Below are positions 18,645 through 27,958 of a DNA stretch of 64,000 nt, in pieces. The position numbers were made by a program, and so were the translations under genes. Numbering within the stretch: position 1 is the first letter of the stretch; every line of letters begins with the position of its first letter. The stretch is taken from NCBI RefSeq assembly GCF_000708755.2, contig NZ_JGVU02000002.1, positions 1,612,001 through 1,676,000 on the forward strand. The letters run 5' to 3'. The notes beneath the pieces were generated by a model. It was not told the DNA's origin and did not search any database. It saw only the letters and a list, made by a program, of their open reading frames with translations. The stretch comes from Metabacillus indicus LMG 22858. Lineage in GTDB: Bacteria; Bacillota; Bacilli; Bacillales; Bacillaceae.

Positions 18645-18687
18645 AAATAAAAACAATCGGCTTTAAGCTGCCGATTGTTTTTTCTAT
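18645..18687 (-). terminator. Terminator between ytxH and ytxJ
   Basis: AACAATCGGC pairs with GCCGATTGTT around an 8-base loop and is followed leftward by a T-run. It separates ytxJ transcriptionally from ytxG-ytxH. Confidence 0.8.
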
Positions 18688-18697
18688 TTCAGGAAGC

Positions 18698-19195
18698 TTA
18701 CTTATTGATTTCTTCTTTTTTCGCTTCCTCGATCTCTTTGTTCACTTGTTTTTTAAGCTCTTCTGAATGAGGCGTTGTACCGGCAGTTGGAGCCGCCGCT
18801 GGGCTTACCGGCGATTGTACATCCGCATTCAGCTGAGGCTCATCGGCTGCTTCAGGAGCAAGTCTGATTTCGTCCTCTGTCTGCTCGTCGTTTTGCTGTT
18901 TGGATGATTTAAGATCACGCACTTTGCTCATGATCTGTGAAGACTGGTCAGTCACAGCCTGTGAAAGAGTGGCTGATTTTTCTTTTGCAATCGCAGCAAA
19001 CTCATTGCCTTTTTCAAGGGCATCGTTTGTGATTTTACCTGTTTTTTCTTTTACAATGACAGCCTGTTCCCCAATATTATCACGAAGTTCTTTACCTGAT
19101 TTCGGCGCAAGGAAAAGGGCTGTTGTTGCACCCACAATCCCTCCAACAAGTGTTCCGATCATAAAATCTTTACTGTTGATTCCATCTTTGCTCAT
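18698..19195 (-). CDS. ytxH: YtxH-domain general stress protein
   Basis: 165 residues. The YtxH signature is a glycine-rich membrane segment near the N-terminus (FMIGTLVGGIVGATTALFLAPKSGKELR, ~11-38), then a helical amphipathic region (EKTGKITNDALEKGNEFAAIAKEKSATL) and a low-complexity Pro/Ala/Glu tail ending KKQVNKEIEEAKKEE. It is probably membrane-attached with a cytoplasmic coiled coil. In B. subtilis the ytxGHJ cluster is induced by SigB stress signalling. An AGGGAGGA site precedes the ATG. Confidence 0.9.
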   Translation of the reverse strand: MSKDGINSKDFMIGTLVGGIVGATTALFLAPKSGKELRDNIGEQAVIVKEKTGKITNDALEKGNEFAAIAKEKSATLSQAVTDQSSQIMSKVRDLKSSKQQNDEQTEDEIRLAPEAADEPQLNADVQSPVSPAAAPTAGTTPHSEELKKQVNKEIEEAKKEEINK

Positions 19196-19242
19196 GATAA
19201 ATTCCTCCCTATTGTAATTCTTCTATATTTTTTAAAACGAGT

Positions 19243-19686
19243 TCATATAGTCGGGTACTTCTGCTGTTCTCGAACTTCTTTTTTGATCTTCCATTTGTTC
19301 CAGACATCCATGGCCACGTTGCTCCACTGGACGACCTGATTGATTTTATCCTGGTTTTTCTCAAGGTTTGTACCGACAGAAGCGGCTACCTTTTGTACAG
19401 AATCATTGAAGTTCTGTAAAGATGAACCGACACCCTGAACAGCGGATACAACTGTGTTCAGTTTCTCGGATTTCTCCTGAATGTCTTCTGCCAAAGCATT
19501 GGTCTTATGCAGCAATTGAGTCGTTTCAAGGGTGATACCCTGCACCTGCTTCTCAAGGCCTTCCAGTGTGCCTGCTACATTGTTCAGCGTAGCCGACAGC
19601 GCCTTCAGCGTTTTCGACAGGAACACGACAAGAACTGTGAATGCAATTGCAATGAGTGCAACAGCTAAGTATAAAATAATTTCCAA
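19243..19686 (-). CDS. ytxG: YtxG, DUF948 membrane-anchored coiled-coil protein
   Basis: 147 residues. One N-terminal transmembrane segment ([23 protein letters not shown]) is followed by a long heptad-rich helix ([25 protein letters not shown]... [12 protein letters not shown]), as in DUF948. The start is TTG at 19686: GGAGGTG lies 6 bp upstream and length then fits the family. Upstream ATG codons would force a 20-residue extension. It is the first gene of ytxG-ytxH with a SigB-like promoter upstream. The function is unknown; stress-related by association. Confidence 0.88.
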   Translation of the reverse strand: MEIILYLAVALIAIAFTVLVVFLSKTLKALSATLNNVAGTLEGLEKQVQGITLETTQLLHKTNALAEDIQEKSEKLNTVVSAVQGVGSSLQNFNDSVQKVAASVGTNLEKNQDKINQVVQWSNVAMDVWNKWKIKKEVREQQKYPTI

Positions 19687-19755
19687 CTTCAGCACCTCCA
19701 AATAAGCGATAGTAACTGTTTCCCGTAAGAAACAAATCATAAACATGAATTTTTC

Positions 19756-19778
19756 ATACCCCTAGTATTCTACAAAAC
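19756..19778 (-). promoter_or_regulatory. Candidate SigB promoter of ytxG-ytxH
   Basis: A perfect SigB -10 GGGTAT (19756-19761, leftward) has a -35-like GTTTTG (19773-19778) 11 bp upstream. The spacing is shorter than the usual 12-15 bp. B. subtilis ytxG is a known SigB target, which supports the call. Confidence 0.45.
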
Positions 19779-19902
19779 GCGCCGGATTCCTCTCCTATTA
19801 TGACCGAGTTTTTCAATTTTCACTAAAAATTTTAACTCTTTTTTAAAACATCGGTTACAATAAAGGCTGAGCCGGTTATATGTTTACATAGGAGGAAGAA
19901 AA

Positions 19903-21018
19903 ATGAAAGATCCCCGCATTCAATCACTCGCCAAAAACCTGATCAATTATTCAGTTAAATTAAAAAAAGGCGAGAAAGTACTTATTGAAAATTTCGGTCT
20001 GCAAAGAGAGCTCGTTACGGCTCTTGTTCAAGAAGCCTACGCTGCAGGAGGATATCCATTCGTATCCCTCAAGGATCAGCAGGTGGACCGTGCCCTTCTC
20101 ATGGGAGGACAGGAAGAGCAGTACAGCATGATGGCAGATTTTGAAGCAAATGTGATGAGCAAAATGGATGCTTATATCGGGCTTCGTTCAGGTGACAACA
20201 TAAATGAGCATGCAGATGTTCCAGATTCTCAGATGAAGCTGCAGAGCCGGACTGTCGGCAAAAAGGTTCACCGTGATATCCGCGTTCCTAAAACAAGATG
20301 GGTTGTCCTCCGCTATCCAAACGCTTCTATGGCCCAGCTTGCGAAAATGAGCACGGAAGCATTTGAAGACTTCTACTTTGATGTCTGCAATCTCGACTAC
20401 GGCAAAATGGATGAGGCGATGGATTCGCTCGTCAATCTGATGAACAAAACGGATGAAGTGAGAATTACAGGTCCTGGAACTGATCTCGTTTTCTCCATTA
20501 AAGACATACCTGCCGTTAAATGTGCAGGAGAAATGAATATTCCTGACGGAGAGGTTTATACGGCGCCGGTCCGCGATTCTGTCAATGGAACCATTACGTA
20601 TAACACGCCTTCACCATACAACGGCTTCACGTTTGAAAATGTAAAACTCACGTTTAAAGACGGCAAAATCATTGAAGCCGAATCAAACGACACAGACCGC
20701 ATCAACAGTATTTTTGACACAGATGAAGGAGCAAGATATATCGGCGAGTTCGCGATTGGCGTTAACCCGTACATCCAGCATCCGATGCAGGATATTCTGT
20801 TTGATGAAAAAATTGACGGCAGCTTCCACTTTACGCCGGGACAATGCTATGATGATGCATTTAACGGCAACCACTCCAATATCCACTGGGACATGGTTAA
20901 CATCCAGCGCCCTGAATACGGCGGCGGAGAAATGTATTTTGACGGTGTTTTAATCAGAAAAGACGGCGTCTTTGTGATTGATGAGCTAAAAGGGCTGAAT
21001 CCTGAAAGTCTTAAATAA
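19903..21018 (+). CDS. M29-family aminopeptidase (AmpS/thermophilic aminopeptidase type)
   Basis: 371 residues of the M29 metalloaminopeptidase family: N-terminal AKNLINYSVKLKKGEKVLIENFG, and metal-binding segments CAGEMNIPDGEVYTAPV, EIGE-like RYIGEFAIGVNP, then HSNIHWDMV with the late His/Asp ligands. It removes N-terminal residues from peptides in the cytoplasm. An AGGAGG site lies 7 bp before the ATG. It is a single gene, convergent to murC, with repeat copy A directly after its stop. Confidence 0.9.
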   Translation: MKDPRIQSLAKNLINYSVKLKKGEKVLIENFGLQRELVTALVQEAYAAGGYPFVSLKDQQVDRALLMGGQEEQYSMMADFEANVMSKMDAYIGLRSGDNINEHADVPDSQMKLQSRTVGKKVHRDIRVPKTRWVVLRYPNASMAQLAKMSTEAFEDFYFDVCNLDYGKMDEAMDSLVNLMNKTDEVRITGPGTDLVFSIKDIPAVKCAGEMNIPDGEVYTAPVRDSVNGTITYNTPSPYNGFTFENVKLTFKDGKIIEAESNDTDRINSIFDTDEGARYIGEFAIGVNPYIQHPMQDILFDEKIDGSFHFTPGQCYDDAFNGNHSNIHWDMVNIQRPEYGGGEMYFDGVLIRKDGVFVIDELKGLNPESLK

Positions 21019-21023
21019 GTAAC

Positions 21024-21140
21024 AAAAGCGGAAGTGCCTTGTTCAGATCCGATAGGCAGATAAGAATCCGTCGGAAAAGTCCGGTTTTGACTTTTTTGAC
21101 GGATTTGTTCTGACAGAGGATCTAGGCGCTTACGCTTGCC
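21024..21140 (+). repeat. Interspersed ~120-bp foldback element, copy A
   Basis: It starts AAAAGCGGAAGTGCC and ends GGATCTAGGCGCTT. The ends are imperfectly inverted (AGATCC and GGATCT; GTGCCTT and AGGCGCT), and an inner AATCCG...CGGATT pair surrounds a T-rich centre. Copies B (31149) and C (50300) share most of the sequence in the same order, including CAGATAAGAA and CGGAAAAGTCCGG. It lies between the convergent ampS-like and murC genes. No coding capacity. Confidence 0.85.
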
Positions 21141-21200
21141 GAGGATAACTTTGTTATTTCGTGCACAGCCTTTTATTCATTAAAATTTCATTGAAAACAC

Positions 21201-21232
21201 AAAAAAGCATGAGCCGCGGCTCATGCTTTTTT
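21201..21232. terminator. murC terminator (bidirectional)
   Basis: AAAAAGCATGAGCC, loop GC, then GGCTCATGCTTTTT. It overlaps the murC stop codon and can also stop rightward transcripts. Confidence 0.9.
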
Positions 21233-22529
21233 AACCTATTTCTTTTTCGTAGGCACGCTGGTATTTCTGAATGTCTCCTGCTCCCATGAACACAAGAACG
21301 CCGCCTTCGTGCTTTTTAAGGACGCCAGTTTCTTCTTCGTCAATCAGGGCTGCTGAATCAATTTTATTCAATAGATCCTGAATTGAGAGCTTTCCGATGT
21401 TTTCCCTGGCAGAGCCGAAAATATCGCAGAGGTAAACCATATCTGCTTTCTTCAGGCTGTCTGCGAATTCATCAAGAAACGACTGTGTGCGGGTAAACGT
21501 ATGCGGCTGGAACACTGCCACGATTTCACGGTCCGGATATTTTTGTCTGGCTGCATCAATCGTTGCCGTAATTTCAGTCGGATGATGCGCATAGTCATCA
21601 ATCAGAACCTGATTGCCGATTTTTTTCTCGTTGAATCGGCGCTTTACGCCTTCAAACGTTTGAAGCTGCGCCTGAATAACCTCTGCATCAATTTCTTCAT
21701 AGTGGCAAATGGCAATGACAGATAGAGCATTCAGCACACTGTGGTCTCCGAACGTAGGAATCTTAAATGAAGCATAGAATGTATTTCGGACAAACACGTC
21801 AAAGCTTGTTCCATCCGTTGATTTGACTACATTGCGTGCCTGAAAGTCGTTTTCTTCGCTGAATCCGTAGTACACGACAGGAACATTAGCCTGGATATGC
21901 TGAAGGTGCTCATCATCACCGCAGGCGATGATCCCTTTTTTCACTTGCATGGCCATTTCCTGGAACGCTTTAAAAACGTCATCGATGCTGCTGAAGTAAT
22001 CAGGATGATCAAAGTCGATATTCGTCATGATCGCGTAATCCGGGTAGTAGGAAAGGAAATGTCTGCGGTACTCGCACGCTTCAAAAACAAAGTATTCGCT
22101 TCCTTCCATCCCTCTGCCTGTTCCGTCTCCGATGAGGAAGGAAGTAGGCTTTGCACCCTGCATTACATGAGCGAGCAAACCGGTTGTAGACGTTTTACCG
22201 TGTGCTCCCGTTACACCCACACTTGTAAATTTCTCCATAAATTGACCCAGGAAAATGTGATAGCGGATGATCTCAAGACCAAGATTCTTTGCTTCTTCGA
22301 TTTCCGGGTGTGTGTCCGGAAACGCATTTCCGGCTATAATCGTCAGTCCTTGACGGATATTCTCTTTTGAAAATGGGAAAATGTTAATTCCGCGCTGTTC
22401 TAATGCTTTTTGTGTAAAAATCGGTTTTTCAATGTCAGATCCCTGAACCTCATAGTTCATGTCATGAAGAATCTGTGCCAGGGCGCTCATTCCAGTCCCT
22501 TTTATTCCAACAAAATGGTAAACAGTCAT
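21231..22529 (-). CDS. murC: UDP-N-acetylmuramate--L-alanine ligase
   Basis: 432 residues, the B. subtilis length. The N-terminal Rossmann motif [12 protein letters not shown] binds UDP-MurNAc. The Mur ligase P-loop GAHGKTST is at 108-115, and the metal/substrate segment [19 protein letters not shown] and the C-terminal [18 protein letters not shown] follow. It adds the first amino acid of the peptidoglycan stem peptide in the cytoplasm. The ATG at 22529 follows TTGGAGG; six upstream codons are excluded. Confidence 0.97.
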   Translation of the reverse strand: MTVYHFVGIKGTGMSALAQILHDMNYEVQGSDIEKPIFTQKALEQRGINIFPFSKENIRQGLTIIAGNAFPDTHPEIEEAKNLGLEIIRYHIFLGQFMEKFTSVGVTGAHGKTSTTGLLAHVMQGAKPTSFLIGDGTGRGMEGSEYFVFEACEYRRHFLSYYPDYAIMTNIDFDHPDYFSSIDDVFKAFQEMAMQVKKGIIACGDDEHLQHIQANVPVVYYGFSEENDFQARNVVKSTDGTSFDVFVRNTFYASFKIPTFGDHSVLNALSVIAICHYEEIDAEVIQAQLQTFEGVKRRFNEKKIGNQVLIDDYAHHPTEITATIDAARQKYPDREIVAVFQPHTFTRTQSFLDEFADSLKKADMVYLCDIFGSARENIGKLSIQDLLNKIDSAALIDEEETGVLKKHEGGVLVFMGAGDIQKYQRAYEKEIG

Positions 22530-22939
22530 AAATAGAACCTCCAACAAACGTCTATCTGTTTGACATTATATGATTCTTAACCCAATGTGCAACCGGCGGC
22601 TGCATAAGATAGCGGTTATGTATTTTAATCGCAGGCCTGCAGCATTCTGCATTCTGCAGATTCTCTGCATGGCTTTTAAGAATGATGAAAACAAATCGTA
22701 TTTTTTCCTGCCCAATGCATCTTAAACGATATCCTTGAACTTGGCAAGTGCTTAATCAAAATGGCGCGCTCTCATTCAGCCGCCCTGCCCCATGATGGCT
22801 TTCTATGAAAGAATTTGCCCTGATTTCAGGATTTTGTTTTTCAAAGCAGAAAAAGAGGGAAACTGTATAGAAACAGTTTTCCCAATTGAGGAAGATAATA
22901 CCTTCTCACCCTGAAAATATTATCTTCTTTTCAAATGAA
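22530..22939. other. Intergenic region between murC and sftA
   Basis: No gene of any length with a ribosome site was seen. The right part holds two leftward hairpins: GAAGATAATA/TATTATCTTC (perfect 10-bp arms, 22890-22926) and the sftA terminator at 22850-22884. The middle has short CTGCA-rich direct repeats (about 22639-22672) of no clear meaning. A murC promoter should lie near 22560-22620, but no consensus pair stands out. Confidence 0.5.
22850..22884 (-). terminator. sftA terminator
   Basis: Leftward GGGAAAACTGT, loop TTCTAT, then ACAGTTTCCC followed by TCTTTTT. Confidence 0.75.
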
Positions 22940-25765
22940 TCAGTAAACACTTCTTTCCTGCATGCTTTCTAAATCCTGCTCTGTAATCAGCACTTCACGG
23001 GGCTTGCTTCCCCTTGCCTCCGAAATAATGCCCTGCTTTTCCATCATATCCATTAATCTGGCAGCGCGGTTATAGCCGATTCTGAATCTTCTCTGCAGGC
23101 TGGAGGTTGAAGCTCCTCCCTGATCAACGATGTATTCACACGCTTCTAAAAGCAGCTCATCCTCATCGTTCTCAATGCTTGATTTTCTCATTAATTCTTC
23201 CTGTTCGAACAAAAAGACAGGCTTCATTTGATTTCTGACATGGCCTACTACCCGCTCAATTTCTTCATCCGATACAAAGTTCCCCTGCAGTCTGACTGCC
23301 TTTGATGTTCCGTTTTCAAGGAACAGCATATCCCCTTTGCCAAGCAGCTTTTCTGCCCCGGCTGCATCAAGAATCGTGCGTGAGTCTACTTGAGAGGAAA
23401 CCGAGAACGCAATTCTTGTCGGAATATTTGATTTGATCAGACCCGTAATAACATCAACGGATGGTCTTTGAGTAGCCACAATTAGATGGATCCCGCAGGC
23501 TCTTGCTTTCTGGGCAATTCTGCAGATGGATTCTTCGACATCGGCAGGCGCAGCCATCATTAAATCCGCCAGCTCATCAATCACAATCACCAAGTAAGGC
23601 ATATGTTCACCTGAATTGTGCTTGGCTGCAAGCTCATTGTAGCGTGAAATATCCCTCGCTCCTGCATGGGCAAACAGCTCATATCTGCGTTCCATTTCTT
23701 CTACTGCCCATCTCAGCGCACCTGTGGCGGCTTTCACATCTGTGATGACCGGGCTGACTAAATGGGGAACATTCTGATACGGAGCAAGCTCCACCATTTT
23801 AGGGTCAATCAGCATCAGCTTCACTTCATGCGGCGAGGCTTTATACAGCAGGCTCACAAGGATCGTATTGATGCAGACGCTTTTTCCTGAGCCGGTTGCA
23901 CCCGCAATCAGTCCGTGGGGCATTTTTTTCAAATCGGTCACGACAGCCTGGCCGGATATATCCAGTCCAAGAGCTGCTGTAAGAGGCGACTGGCTGTTTA
24001 TGAAGTCGGGACTTCTCAGAATTTCTCTCAGGTACACCATTTTGCTGTGTCTGTTCGGCACCTCGATGCCTATCCGGTTCTTCCCTGGTATCGGCGCTTC
24101 GATGCGGATATCCTTGGCAGAAAGACTAAGCTTTATGTCATCTGTCAGATTTGTAATTTTGTTGACTTTAACACCCGGCTCCGGCTGCACCTCAAGACGT
24201 GTTACAGCAGGTCCCTGTGTCACGTGAACAACTTTTGCTTTGACATTGAAATTCTCAAGTGTCATATTCAGCAGCTGTGTCTGCTCTCTCAGCCATTCCG
24301 TGTCATCGACAATTTCCTTTGGGGGAATATTCAAAAGCTGGAGAGACGGAAATGCATAAGCAGAGCCCCCAGGCGCGCTCTGATTTCTTTGCGCTTTTTG
24401 CTTATCGCGCCCGAACATCATCACATTGAATGGAACCGTTGACCTCCTGCTCCCGCTGTTTCCTTGCTCCTGAACTTTTCCTGCTTCAGGCTTTGTTTCT
24501 TCGGAAAGCTCTAATCCAGCCTCCTGCTGCGGGTTCTGAGCAGATCTGTTTTCCTCATGGACGTTTAAATTCCGCACATCCTGGAAAAGAGAGGCAGGAC
24601 GCTCTCGGTTTCCTGCTTCCTGTTCAGATTTTACTTCTGGTTCAAATTCTAATTCTGATTCAGATTTCAATTGTGGTTCATCAATAACTTCTTGTTCAAA
24701 TTCCAATTCTGGCTGAGCTTTCACTTCTGGCACAGATTCTAATTCTGGTACAGCTGTTTCTTCTGCTTTAGATTCGCGTTCTGTTTCCAGCGCAGGAATT
24801 GATTCAAGTGACGCTGCAGTCTCGTGCACATCGGGCTCTTCAGGCTGCCCTGACTGGGATGGCTCATACAGTTCGGACACTTCATCCTCTTCCATTGATA
24901 GAGCAGGAGCTGCTTCTTTAAAGGCTGAAGATTGCTCTTTCGCTCGGTCTATAGGACGAATGACATCAGACCTTGTTTCATGTTCTTCCTCTTCCATTGA
25001 AGCTGCTGACTCTCTGAAGCTTCGGGGCTGTTCACTCACTTGATCAGAAGTGTGCAGATCCTGTTTTTTCTCTTCCTTGCGATATCCGAATGAGAACGTT
25101 TCAGGTTTATGATTTTGGTGTTTATGCAAAGCTGACACTTCAGGTCGGCCCGGCTTATCCTGTGATGTTGCTTCATCAGGGATAGACCCTGAACGTGCCT
25201 TTAGCCGGTCTGCTTCTTTTTTCAGCATTTCATGATTCTGCTGATGAAGCCTTGAAATGACAGATTCTGCAGCCTTTGCTTCCTGCTGATAGCTTTGAAA
25301 CAGCGTAGTTCCCGTTTCACGTCCGCCGTCCTGACTGACCCGGCTGTTAAACGGACCCTGGTTGTCTCTTGATCTGTATCCGTAAATCGGAGAAGGAATT
25401 TCTGTCGGACTGAATGTTTTTTTAACAGGCTTGCTGTCTGTTTTTTTCAAAGCTTGCCCTGCAGGCTTTTTTGGCGCGGCAGGAGCTTTCCTTTCCGTTT
25501 TTGCAGCAGGTCTTCTTGGTTCTGTCCGGCTGTTCTGCTGGTCTGGAATGACCGGAAATTTAAAATTCCCTTTCGGGTACTGATAGGCGATTTTTGCATC
25601 TGCATTTTTCGTATTGGCAGCCGGCTGCTTCATTTGAGCCGGTGCATTATGTACAGGCGGAAGCTGTTCAGGCAGCTGCCTGCTTTCGGCTGATCTTTTT
25701 TCCAATTGCTTATCTTCTTCTGTTTCACCAGTAAAATAATTGATCATTTTAGAAAACCAACTCAT
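22940..25765 (-). CDS. sftA: DNA translocase SftA (FtsK/SpoIIIE family)
   Basis: 941 residues. Unlike SpoIIIE it has no N-terminal transmembrane helices; a ~460-residue disordered linker rich in Glu, Pro and Gln precedes the motor. The motor has Walker A GATGSGKS (~620), Walker B-type LMLIDPKMVELAPY and VIVIDELADLMM, then a C-terminal gamma domain (GGASTSSLQRRFRIGYNRAARLMDMME) that reads chromosome orientation. It clears DNA from the division septum during growth. The ATG at 25765 follows AAAGAGTGG; a TTG six codons upstream is less likely. The linker contains repeats of Glu-rich ELE(S/F) units. Confidence 0.95.
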   Translation of the reverse strand: MSWFSKMINYFTGETEEDKQLEKRSAESRQLPEQLPPVHNAPAQMKQPAANTKNADAKIAYQYPKGNFKFPVIPDQQNSRTEPRRPAAKTERKAPAAPKKPAGQALKKTDSKPVKKTFSPTEIPSPIYGYRSRDNQGPFNSRVSQDGGRETGTTLFQSYQQEAKAAESVISRLHQQNHEMLKKEADRLKARSGSIPDEATSQDKPGRPEVSALHKHQNHKPETFSFGYRKEEKKQDLHTSDQVSEQPRSFRESAASMEEEEHETRSDVIRPIDRAKEQSSAFKEAAPALSMEEDEVSELYEPSQSGQPEEPDVHETAASLESIPALETERESKAEETAVPELESVPEVKAQPELEFEQEVIDEPQLKSESELEFEPEVKSEQEAGNRERPASLFQDVRNLNVHEENRSAQNPQQEAGLELSEETKPEAGKVQEQGNSGSRRSTVPFNVMMFGRDKQKAQRNQSAPGGSAYAFPSLQLLNIPPKEIVDDTEWLREQTQLLNMTLENFNVKAKVVHVTQGPAVTRLEVQPEPGVKVNKITNLTDDIKLSLSAKDIRIEAPIPGKNRIGIEVPNRHSKMVYLREILRSPDFINSQSPLTAALGLDISGQAVVTDLKKMPHGLIAGATGSGKSVCINTILVSLLYKASPHEVKLMLIDPKMVELAPYQNVPHLVSPVITDVKAATGALRWAVEEMERRYELFAHAGARDISRYNELAAKHNSGEHMPYLVIVIDELADLMMAAPADVEESICRIAQKARACGIHLIVATQRPSVDVITGLIKSNIPTRIAFSVSSQVDSRTILDAAGAEKLLGKGDMLFLENGTSKAVRLQGNFVSDEEIERVVGHVRNQMKPVFLFEQEELMRKSSIENDEDELLLEACEYIVDQGGASTSSLQRRFRIGYNRAARLMDMMEKQGIISEARGSKPREVLITEQDLESMQERSVY

Positions 25766-25892
25766 TGCATACCACTCTTTCAAATGTTTCTTCTTTCATA
25801 CCCCTCTATTGTATCAGGTAATCGCATCTTTTTCAGATAAATGACCATTTCATTTTCAAGAGAGAGAGGGAAATTTCGTTTCCCGCAAACGG

Positions 25893-25922
25893 AAAAAGCC
25901 ACTAGAAAAAATCTCCAGTGAC
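25893..25922 (-). terminator. Probable ytpQ terminator
   Basis: Leftward CACTGGAGA and TCTAGTG arms around a T-rich loop, then GGCTTTTTCC. The hairpin contains a bulge, so this is less certain than its neighbours. Confidence 0.5.
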
Positions 25923-26000
25923 GTTTCACATTTTTATAAATGGTACGATATTATCCGCTTTTTTATGGGAGTCAGCGGACAAATTTTCCAGTTTAGCTAT

Positions 26001-26816
26001 TTAGTCCTGTTCTTCTTTTTTTGCACGGTTCTTCGCAAGAATAAAAACAGGTTCAAGCTCGCGGTTTTCATATAAGAAGGACAAAGCCGTAATCGGCACT
26101 CTGCCGCTTGCGAAAAAGCTCATCGCCATTTGCCCGAGAATATCGTAGCCTGTATCGTTGCGTACATCTGCTATGATCAGAACATCCTGATGGGGAACCG
26201 CGATGGCCATTGTTCCCTCTGCTTTCTTCTGAAACGAATCAAGGATCGATTCATTCAGCAGGCGGCTCGCATCATAACCGTCGTTTGCATTAAGAAAATA
26301 AAACACATTTCCTGCGACATGATCTTCTTTTACACTCGTATCAAGCGACCTGAGATTAAATCTGGCCATCTCTTTCAGCTTGCTGAACGTCCAGTTCTCA
26401 CGCTCCATCATCTTTTCATCAATCAGACGATATGATTTTCCTAAATCAAGGGCATAATAGATTCTTGTTTCTGCCGTATGCTCTTCAAAAATCAGCTTGA
26501 CTCCGTCTGATGACTCTTCAGGAAAAGAGGTGGATCTGATAACCGGAAAGATCCCTTTTTCTTTGCCGGTCAATTCCTGTTCATGATTCATAACAGTCAG
26601 CGCTTCTTCGATATAGTACACAAGCTCATCAACAGCTGTATCTTTTTTCTCTTCCCATTTGGCAATAATCCCCGGAAGCGAAATAGTCAGACCTTTTTTC
26701 GTCTCATCATCTTCCACCCGGAGCTGATCTTTTTCCCTGTCAAACCGTGTGGACCATGCTTTATGGCTCAAGCGGTCTTTAATCGTTTCAGCCATTTTTC
26801 TTGAGGTCATTTTCAT
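26001..26816 (-). CDS. ytpQ: YtpQ, DUF1444 family protein
   Basis: 271 residues of the DUF1444 (UPF0354) family: [49 protein letters not shown] at the N-terminus, and [31 protein letters not shown] near the C-terminus. It is cytoplasmic with no signal peptide. It is encoded 22 bp downstream of the thioredoxin-like ytpP, so the two probably form an operon. No biochemical function is established. The start could also be the ATG two codons in. Confidence 0.88.
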   Translation of the reverse strand: MKMTSRKMAETIKDRLSHKAWSTRFDREKDQLRVEDDETKKGLTISLPGIIAKWEEKKDTAVDELVYYIEEALTVMNHEQELTGKEKGIFPVIRSTSFPEESSDGVKLIFEEHTAETRIYYALDLGKSYRLIDEKMMERENWTFSKLKEMARFNLRSLDTSVKEDHVAGNVFYFLNANDGYDASRLLNESILDSFQKKAEGTMAIAVPHQDVLIIADVRNDTGYDILGQMAMSFFASGRVPITALSFLYENRELEPVFILAKNRAKKEEQD

Positions 26817-26837
26817 CCCAGAATCTTCCCTTCTGTC

Positions 26838-27152
26838 TCAGGAAAGTCCATTAATGAATTCCTGAATCTGTTCTTTCGTTTTTCTGTCTTTATTCACATA
26901 ACGTCCAGTTTCCGCGCCTTTATGAAAAGCAACAAAGCTTGGAATACCAAAAACGCCAAGATCTGCACACAAATCAATGAATTCGTCGCGGTCTACATAG
27001 TAAAACGTATAGCTGCTGTTTTCTTCCTGAAGCTCGGGCAAAATCGGGTCCAGAAATCGGCAGTCCGGGCACCAGTCAGCTGAAAACATGAAAATGACCC
27101 GCTCCTGCTGAATAACTTCATTGTATTGCTGCATCGATTGCAGTTTTTCCAT
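26838..27152 (-). CDS. ytpP: YtpP, thioredoxin-like protein
   Basis: 104 residues of the thioredoxin fold with a WCPDC active site (Cys28, Cys31) and a cis-Pro loop GVFGIPSFVAF. The central Pro-Asp pair differs from the WCGPC of TrxA, which suggests a different redox potential or partner. It is the first gene of the ytpP-ytpQ pair, with GGAGG before the ATG. The redox partner is unknown. Confidence 0.92.
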   Translation of the reverse strand: MEKLQSMQQYNEVIQQERVIFMFSADWCPDCRFLDPILPELQEENSSYTFYYVDRDEFIDLCADLGVFGIPSFVAFHKGAETGRYVNKDRKTKEQIQEFINGLS

Positions 27153-27256
27153 AATAAAACCTCCAATATGAACTAAATCTATCCACCCGAATCATACCAA
27201 ACCCTGGTCCCTGTTGCCACTGTAGGGACTTATCAGAAAAAGCCCGGCTGAAAATA

Positions 27257-27293
27257 AGAAGACCTCTTCCTGTCTGAAAGAGGCCTGTTTTTC
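27257..27293 (-). terminator. Terminator of the lipoprotein gene
   Basis: Leftward AGGCCTCTTTC, loop AGACAG, then GAAGAGGTCTT with a T-rich tail, immediately after the stop at 27292. Confidence 0.8.
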
Positions 27294-27798
27294 ATTTAAA
27301 TGAAACAGAAGAAACGATTTTCATCATTTGTTCTGCCGTATCTGCGACTTCCCTGCTGTTAGTCTGCGTCGTCATTTTCACTCCGCCGATGCCTGCTGAC
27401 ACTTCATACTCGTCGTCCGCTTTCAGTTTATCCACGAGAATGTAGCCAAAACGGCCTTTGTCCTCAAAAGTTTCATTTACTAGCGGATCTTTATATTGCT
27501 CAAGAAGAGTATCATAGAAAAAAGAGCTCGTCTCTTTTTCATTCTCATTCACAAAGAGAACGTACTGCTGATCTCCCTTGGTAAAAATGACATTATTTGT
27601 TTTCCCTGCTTCTGCTTTATAGCCTTCAGGCAAGTAATAGCTGATAGAGCCGCTTTTATCATTGGCTGCAGGCGGTTTTGCTTCAAAAGATGTTTTCGTC
27701 TGATCTATCGTTGCAGTCTGAATTTCTTCATCATTTATCGTACAGCCAAAAAGGAATAATAAGAAAACAAATAGTAGTCCGGTATATAGTTTCTTCAT
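27292..27798 (-). CDS. Predicted lipoprotein of unknown function
   Basis: 168 residues. A signal peptide MKKLYTGLLFVFLLFLFGC has a lipobox LFGC with Cys19 as the lipidated residue. The mature protein is hydrophilic; the segment from SYYLPEGYKAEAGKTNNVIFTKGDQQYVLFVN suggests a beta-rich fold resembling small Bacillus lipoproteins. The ATG at 27798 follows GGAGGGG; a six-codon extension is excluded. It stands alone between ytpP and the divergent arsR-like gene. No function is assigned. Confidence 0.8.
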   Translation of the reverse strand: MKKLYTGLLFVFLLFLFGCTINDEEIQTATIDQTKTSFEAKPPAANDKSGSISYYLPEGYKAEAGKTNNVIFTKGDQQYVLFVNENEKETSSFFYDTLLEQYKDPLVNETFEDKGRFGYILVDKLKADDEYEVSAGIGGVKMTTQTNSREVADTAEQMMKIVSSVSFK

Positions 27799-27921
27799 AC
27801 TGAAAAACCCCTCCATCTTTACTAGGAAAATAGAATTCCCTCCCTATAATAACCCTTACATTTTATCGTTGACAAGACAGGTTTATTTTATGAATAGAAA
27901 TGATGTCCCCATTTCTCATTC

Positions 27922-27951
27922 TGGACACGGTCTTTTTATTTGAGTTATAAT
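27922..27951 (+). promoter_or_regulatory. Promoter of the ArsR-like gene
   Basis: A -35 TGGACA (27922-27927), 18-bp spacer and -10 TATAAT (27946-27951). The predicted start coincides with the ATG at 27959, so the mRNA would be leaderless. Confidence 0.6.
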
Positions 27952-27958
27952 TTTACTC

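Noticed and set aside
22530-22850. Hidden small gene or riboswitch between murC and sftA
   Set aside because: No frame with a ribosome site and no conserved riboswitch core was found.
23915-24442. 175-residue rightward frame over sftA
   Set aside because: It is antisense to the conserved motor domain and has no start signal.
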